The notes under the pieces are model-generated. The model was not told the DNA's origin, searched no databases, and saw only the letters and a program-made list of their open reading frames with translations. A DNA stretch of 17,420 bases from the NCBI GenBank assembly GCA_018725205.1, contig QLUB01000025.1:1-17420 (forward strand), in the 5' to 3' direction. Positions within the stretch are counted from its first letter, which is position 1; the number at the start of each line of letters is the position of its first letter. Both the position numbers and the translations under genes were made by a program. Below, piece after piece: positions 14,017-17,420 of this stretch. This stretch comes from a candidate division NPL-UPA2 bacterium (GTDB lineage Bacteria > Bacillota > UBA994).

Positions 14017-15109
14017 CGTTCACTCCCCGTTCCCCGTTAAGACTCACCGGCTGCCCCATAATCCTCCCGCCGCCCACTACATAGTCGCCGCAATACAGGA
14101 CAAGCGACTGGCCGGGAGTCGGTCCCCGCACAGGCTCGACAAACCGAATCACTGCCTGGGCGGCACCTATAACTGCGAGCGTACAAGGCGTATCCTGCGC
14201 CGAATAGCGCACCTTACCCATAAGTGTGGTCGCCGGTGAAGGGACTTCTAGGAAATGCAAATCAGCAATGACTACTTCCCGCCGCATCAGCCGGTCGGAC
14301 TCGCCTACTACAACGTGGTTTTTCTCTGCATCTAACGTAAGGACATAGAGGGGAGCCGGCGAAGTGAGGCCAAGACCTTTGCGTTGCCCAACCGTGTAGT
14401 TGAAAATCCCCGTATGAGTGCCTAAAATGCTCCCGCTCTCGTCAATTATGCTGCCGGGTGCGTCGCGCACCCCGGCGTGACGCAGAAAGGAGCGGTAATC
14501 GTTATCGGGCACAAAGCAGATTTCTTGGCTGTCAGGCTTATTTGCTACACTCAGGTTTAAGCGAGACGCGATGCGCCTCACTTCGCTTTTCTCTAAGCCA
14601 CCGAGGGGGAAAAGCGTCGATGAAAGCTCCGCTTCGGTCATGCGAAACAACATATAGGTCTGGTCCTTACGCCTGTCGACAGCCTTCTTTAACCGCAGGC
14701 CACCGCTCTGACGCTCAATTTGGGCGTAGTGTCCCGTGGCTATAAAGTCGCATCCCAGAGACCGCGCCTGCTGCAAAAAATGCGTAAAGCGGACACGGCT
14801 GTTACAGGCGATGCACGGGTTAGGTGTCTGTCCTGCTTGATACTCGCTGATAAAAGGCTCAACGACGCACGCGCGAAAGACCTCGCGGTAGTTAAGCACA
14901 TAGTGCGGTATGCCAAGTTTCATGGCTACCTGGCGCGCGTCCTCCACGGCAGTAAGCGCACAGCATCCCCCTGTCACGGGTTCCAATTCGTCCTGAGCCA
15001 CCCACAGCCGCATGGTCGCGCCGATTACCTCGTGGCCTGCTTGCTGCAGCAGGTAAGCCGCTACCGCACTGTCAACGCCGCCGCTCATCCCCACTAACAC
15101 TCGCGCCAC
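13988..15109 (-). CDS. mnmA: tRNA-specific 2-thiouridylase MnmA
   Basis: MnmA adds sulfur to uridine 34 (s2U34) of tRNAs for Lys, Glu and Gln, using ATP and a persulfide relay. The 373-residue product has the PP-loop SGGVDS (residues 9-14), the first catalytic Cys102 in CIACNSRVRF, the second catalytic Cys198 in SQEICFVPD, and TGHYAQI and DQTYMLF in between. The C-terminal beta-barrel domain includes FNYTVGQRKGLG. I chose the GTG at 15109 because GAGGTG sits 6 nt before it and the product then starts MARVLVGMSGGVDS, as in relatives; a GTG three codons upstream overlaps that site. It lies 29 bp after the threonine aldolase gene and overlaps the zinc-ribbon gene. No cysteine desulfurase gene is visible here. 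Confidence 0.95.
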   Translation of the reverse strand: MARVLVGMSGGVDSAVAAYLLQQAGHEVIGATMRLWVAQDELEPVTGGCCALTAVEDARQVAMKLGIPHYVLNYREVFRACVVEPFISEYQAGQTPNPCIACNSRVRFTHFLQQARSLGCDFIATGHYAQIERQSGGLRLKKAVDRRKDQTYMLFRMTEAELSSTLFPLGGLEKSEVRRIASRLNLSVANKPDSQEICFVPDNDYRSFLRHAGVRDAPGSIIDESGSILGTHTGIFNYTVGQRKGLGLTSPAPLYVLTLDAEKNHVVVGESDRLMRREVVIADLHFLEVPSPATTLMGKVRYSAQDTPCTLAVIGAAQAVIRFVEPVRGPTPGQSLVLYCGDYVVGGGRIMGQPVSLNGERGVNDEADAMPDV

Positions 15110-15138
15110 GCCGTACACCTCGCCTTAATTGCTGACTC

Positions 15139-16167
15139 CTAAGACAACACTCCACGAATCCTTGCCAAGGCCTCGTCAATATTTTGCTCGGTTACGTGCA
15201 AATGCGTCACAAATCTAACGGTGTCTGGTCCCATGCTTAGCATTTTAACCCCTACTGCGCCAAGACGCTCCTGCAAGATCGGGGCAGATACGCCAAGCCG
15301 CTTAGTGTTGGCCATCACGATATTAGTCTGGACCGATTCTAGGCTAAGCTCGAACTTGAGATCTGAGAGCCCCAGAGCAAGCCTATAGGCACGGCGGTGG
15401 TCATCAGACAGCCTTTCTACATTGTGTGTAAGGGCAAACAGCCCTGCTGCGGCGACAATTCCAGCTTGGCGCATGCCGCCCCCAAGCATTTTGCGTACTT
15501 TACGCGCACGGACAATAAACTCGCTGTCGCCAAGCAGCACCGAACCTACGGGAGCACCAAGACCCTTTGACAGGCAGAGGCTAATGGAGTGGCATGGAGT
15601 GCTTAGTTCGCTCACAGGCCGTCCCAAGGCGACCGACGCGTTAAAGATGCGCGCGCCATCTAAATGTAGCGGCATACCGTGATGGTCCGCGACCTGTCTC
15701 AGATCGTGTGTTTGCGCGATGCTTATCACCGTACCGCCCGCGCGGTTATGCGTGTTTTCGATACAAACAAGACCGGTCGACGGACAATGGATATCGTTTT
15801 CGCGGATGTTCGCCCTGACGCTCTCCGGAGTGAGAGCCCCACGTACGCCCTGTACGCGCCGGGGAATCAGCCCACCTAATGCGGACATGCCGCCTACTTC
15901 GTACATAAAGATGTGCGACTCTGCCTCAAGGATAACCTCGTCGCCGCGCTTACAGTGCGTTAAAAGCGCAATCAAGTTACCCTGGGTCCCGCTCGGCACG
16001 TAGAGAGCGCTCTCTTTGCCTAAGAGCTCGGCGGCCTTTTCCTCGAGGGAATTGACCGTCGGGTCTTCCCCGTAGACATCGTCGCCCACCTCGGCGCGAT
16101 ACATCGCCTCCCGCATTTTGTCACACGGGGTCGTGATGGTGTCACTGCGCAAATCTATAGTCTTCAT
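15139..16167 (-). CDS. ltaE: Low-specificity L-threonine aldolase
   Basis: The 342-residue PLP enzyme splits L-threonine or allo-threonine to glycine and acetaldehyde. The sequence starts MKTIDLRSDTITTPCDKMREAM and GDDVYGEDPTVNSLEEKAAELLGKE, both typical. His85 (EAESHIFMYE) is in the position that stacks on the cofactor, HLDGARIFNA carries the pyridine-ring aspartate, and Lys201 in CLSKGLGAPVGS is the Schiff-base lysine. Length is standard. The ATG is preceded by AGAGGTTC at short spacing and lies 8 nt after the thioredoxin stop, so it is in the same operon. An alternative activity on related beta-hydroxy amino acids is possible, as the subfamily is promiscuous. Confidence 0.94.
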   Translation of the reverse strand: MKTIDLRSDTITTPCDKMREAMYRAEVGDDVYGEDPTVNSLEEKAAELLGKESALYVPSGTQGNLIALLTHCKRGDEVILEAESHIFMYEVGGMSALGGLIPRRVQGVRGALTPESVRANIRENDIHCPSTGLVCIENTHNRAGGTVISIAQTHDLRQVADHHGMPLHLDGARIFNASVALGRPVSELSTPCHSISLCLSKGLGAPVGSVLLGDSEFIVRARKVRKMLGGGMRQAGIVAAAGLFALTHNVERLSDDHRRAYRLALGLSDLKFELSLESVQTNIVMANTKRLGVSAPILQERLGAVGVKMLSMGPDTVRFVTHLHVTEQNIDEALARIRGVLS

Positions 16168-16175
16168 CTGAACCT

Positions 16176-16502
16176 CTAGAGATACGGCGCGAGCCGACTC
16201 ATAATCATCTGCTTAGCCATTAAACCGACCAAACGCGTGGCTTCTTTTCCGTCCTTAATGAGGATAAGCGTGGGCAAACTCATAACGCCAAATTCCATAG
16301 CCAAAGACATGTTCTCGTCTGAGTTTACCTTCACGACCTTGAGCTTGCCGAGCTGCTCGGTGGCTAACTGCTCAAGTATTGGTGCCAACATGCGGCAAGG
16401 ATTGCACCATGCCGCCCAAACGTCGACTAGCACCGGTTGCGTGGATTGCAGGACTTCAGCCCTAAAGTTTGCTTGAGTTACGGTGACTACATTGCCAGAC
16501 AT
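16176..16502 (-). CDS. Thioredoxin family protein with WCNPC active site
   Basis: The 108-residue product is a single thioredoxin fold with the active site WCNPC (Cys33/Cys36), the partner motif VKVNSDEN, and the cis-proline in SLPTLIL (about Pro77). The usual WCGPC glycine is replaced by asparagine, which may change redox potential or partner choice. I chose the ATG at 16502 with AAGGAGAG about 9 nt upstream; a TTG at 16511 in the same frame overlaps the stop of the preceding gene. It follows the RseC-like gene by only 5 nt and may supply reducing equivalents to that protein, whose cysteines face the cytosol by family analogy, but this is inference. Confidence 0.93.
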   Translation of the reverse strand: MSGNVVTVTQANFRAEVLQSTQPVLVDVWAAWCNPCRMLAPILEQLATEQLGKLKVVKVNSDENMSLAMEFGVMSLPTLILIKDGKEATRLVGLMAKQMIMSRLAPYL

Positions 16503-16507
16503 AAATA

Positions 16508-16933
16508 TCAACTCTCCTTATCCTCGGTGGTAGTACAAACTATAATGAGACGGTAACCTGCCTGTCGACGAATGTAAGGGTCCACGACAACTTTAAGCAG
16601 CACGAATGCGCTCACGAGACCGAGTAGGCCGAAAAGCAAAGCTTGCGTCTCGGTTAACCCAAACCACATACTGAGGCCGACACCCGCGAACAAAAACAGC
16701 ACAGGCACTATGTAAATGAGAAAGGCTGCCTGAAGCACCTGTCGGTCGCTGAGCTCTAGGCTCACGGTATCGCCTACCAGAGCTTGGGCGCGGTTGTCTG
16801 CCGTAACCGCGACTTCCTTAGTTTCATGCGCCATGGCGCATTTATGCCGGCACTCCGCGCAGGCGGAATGCTTTCTCACCTTGACTGTAGCCGTGCTCCC
16901 GTACACTGCTATGACCTCGCCGACTTGACGCAA
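16508..16933 (-). CDS. RseC/SoxR-reducing-system family membrane protein
   Basis: The 141-residue protein has an N-terminal soluble part with the cysteine cluster CAECRHKCAM (Cys25, Cys28, Cys32), then two membrane helices (about 69-90 and 94-115), matching the RseC/SoxR_reduc_C family. RseC relatives act in reduction of SoxR or beside the Rnf electron-transport complex; in Firmicutes the role is less clear. The start is TTG at 16933, with GAAGGGGG 7 nt upstream. No ATG or GTG start fits better. It is the first gene after the sigma-A promoter at 16955-16983 and is followed directly by the thioredoxin gene. No Rnf genes are visible in the window. Confidence 0.87.
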   Translation of the reverse strand: MRQVGEVIAVYGSTATVKVRKHSACAECRHKCAMAHETKEVAVTADNRAQALVGDTVSLELSDRQVLQAAFLIYIVPVLFLFAGVGLSMWFGLTETQALLFGLLGLVSAFVLLKVVVDPYIRRQAGYRLIIVCTTTEDKES

Positions 16934-16954
16934 GCTAAAACCCCCTTCTCGTCA

Positions 16955-16983
16955 ATTGTACAACCAGCGGTAATGTTGGTCAA
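16955..16983 (-). promoter_or_regulatory. Sigma-A promoter of the RseC-thioredoxin-ltaE-mnmA operon
   Basis: TTGACC (16978-16983) and TACAAT (16955-16960) are separated by exactly 17 bp, and a TG immediately precedes the -10 box. Predicted start is near 16948, about 15 nt before the first TTG start codon. It lies just after the 6S RNA terminator. Confidence 0.75.
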
Positions 16984-16990
16984 ACAGCAC

Positions 16991-17019
16991 AAAACAAGCT
17001 GCCCTAAACTTAGGACAGC
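16991..17019 (-). terminator. Intrinsic terminator of the 6S RNA gene
   Basis: On the minus strand GCTGTCCTAA and TTAGGGCAGC form a stem of up to 10 bp (one G-U pair), with the innermost pairs probably open to form a loop. It is followed by TTGTTTTG. It lies a few nucleotides past the predicted 3' end of the RNA. Confidence 0.7.
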
Positions 17020-17021
17020 CC

Positions 17022-17210
17022 CAAAATATAGCCCCGCGGTTGCCGTGCGCCCTTCGTTTTGAACCTGCTCTCCGCAGGTGGGTGACCTACCTCGTTATCG
17101 CGCGAATCCGTCTAGCGGCTACCACTTGATAACGAGCCTTGGTTTCCCGTTTTGTTGGTGTTAGGAACAAAACTCTTAGGCTTCACGCACATCGCAGGGA
17201 AAAGTATTTC
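17022..17210 (-). ncRNA. ssrS: Probable 6S RNA
   Basis: The minus-strand transcript would be about 185-190 nt and fits the 6S plan. Its ends pair in an interrupted closing stem: AAATA/TATTT, CCCTGCG (17193-17199) with CGCGGGG (17032-17038), and GTGCGT with GCGCAC. An apical stem CGTTATC/GATAACG (17128-17134 with 17093-17099) and a short hairpin ACCTGC-GGAGA-GCAGGT on the 3' side of the central bubble (17063-17079) match known Firmicutes 6S RNAs. The 5' side can form GTTTTGTT/AACAAAAC (17166-17173 with 17149-17156). 6S RNA binds sigma-A RNA polymerase as a promoter mimic. Identification is by structure and resemblance, without a covariance search. Another structured RNA is the main alternative. 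Confidence 0.72.
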
Positions 17211-17221
17211 TTGTTGGCACT

Positions 17222-17251
17222 ATATTAACACGTGAAACCGTAGTCGCGCAA
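17222..17251 (-). promoter_or_regulatory. Possible promoter of the 6S RNA gene
   Basis: TAATAT (17222-17227) is preceded after 18 bp by TTGCGC (17246-17251) on the minus strand. The -35 match is weak. A start near 17214 would lie a few nucleotides before the predicted 5' end of the RNA. Confidence 0.4.
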
Positions 17252-17311
17252 GAGCAATTTGTGTCATTCACGGCATACACTAGATTAATAAATACCTGTG
17301 AGGTGTTGTGT

Positions 17312-17413
17312 ATGGAATTAACTACTATTTTACTGTTCCTAGCGGTCATTGTCGAGCAAGTGGTAGGAATCATCAAGAGCGCTTTTCCCGTTAGTTTAAC
17401 AGCTGATCATTGA
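17312..17413 (+). CDS. 33-residue single-pass membrane peptide
   Basis: This short plus-strand frame encodes a peptide starting MELTTILLFLAVIVEQVVG, one hydrophobic helix followed by IIKSAFP and a short polar tail. GAGGTG lies 6-7 nt before the ATG, and the frame ends in two consecutive stop codons (TGA TAG). TAGGAGG immediately follows at the window edge, a ribosome site for a next gene, so this looks like the first gene of a plus-strand unit divergent from the 6S RNA. The sequence resembles the N-terminus of small holin-like or phage-type membrane proteins of Firmicutes, but that is only an impression. A possible -10 box, TAGATT, lies at about 17281. Function is unknown. Confidence 0.5.
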   Translation: MELTTILLFLAVIVEQVVGIIKSAFPVSLTADH

Positions 17414-17420
17414 TAGGAGG

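Noticed and set aside
17176..17376. 66-codon minus-strand frame upstream of and into the 6S RNA
   Set aside because: No ribosome site or domain, composition unlike the neighbours, and it overlaps the predicted RNA and the divergent peptide frame.

Overview
The window looks like chromosomal DNA of a moderately GC-rich Bacillota, probably an anaerobic Clostridia-type lineage. The gene order alaS - ireB - ruvX - DUF1292 gene - mltG - U32 (trhP-like), preceded by mnmA, matches a block well known in Firmicutes (alaS-yrzL-yrrK-yrzB-yrrL-yrrN/O in Bacillus subtilis). Other supporting signs are a T-box before alaS, AGGAGG-type ribosome binding sites, TTG and GTG starts, canonical sigma-A promoters, and a ferredoxin-bearing aldo/keto reductase. 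This assignment rests on synteny and protein style, not on a phylogeny. Almost everything is on the minus strand, so the order of transcription runs from high to low coordinates.

Region 1 (about 17022-17420): a probable 6S RNA gene with its own promoter and terminator. Divergent from it, on the plus strand, is a 33-residue membrane peptide followed by a strong Shine-Dalgarno sequence for a gene outside the window.

Region 2 (13664-16983): a strong sigma-A promoter drives a tightly packed operon: RseC-like membrane protein, thioredoxin with a WCNPC active site, low-specificity threonine aldolase, mnmA (tRNA 2-thiouridine), a small zinc-ribbon protein and a small YtxH-like membrane protein. The last two are short, and the final one is below usual ORF length cut-offs.

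Region 3 (11986-13604): an AAA ATPase/DUF4143 gene with its own promoter sits between the mnmA group and alaS. It looks like an accessory insertion. The alaS leader follows, with a sigma-A promoter, an unusually compact T-box riboswitch, and then 18 copies of a 7-bp tandem repeat before the alaS ribosome binding site.

Region 4 (7224-11985): alaS, ireB, an aldo/keto reductase with two 4Fe-4S motifs, and ruvX are spaced as one operon. A very acidic DUF1292 protein has its own promoter and an intrinsic terminator.

Region 5 (1-7124): mltG, a U32 (TrhP-like) tRNA-hydroxylation protein, and two tandem paralogues of an unusual design. Each paralogue has an N-terminal methyl-accepting-chemotaxis-type coiled coil fused to a C-terminal family-5 (oligopeptide) solute-binding domain, with no visible signal peptide or membrane segment. 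Spacing suggests all four are cotranscribed. This tandem pair of apparently cytosolic peptide-sensor/chemoreceptor fusions is the best candidate for an undescribed system. The two paralogues have lost different conserved residues in the chemoreceptor tip, which raises the possibility that they work together or no longer signal through a standard CheA/CheW complex.
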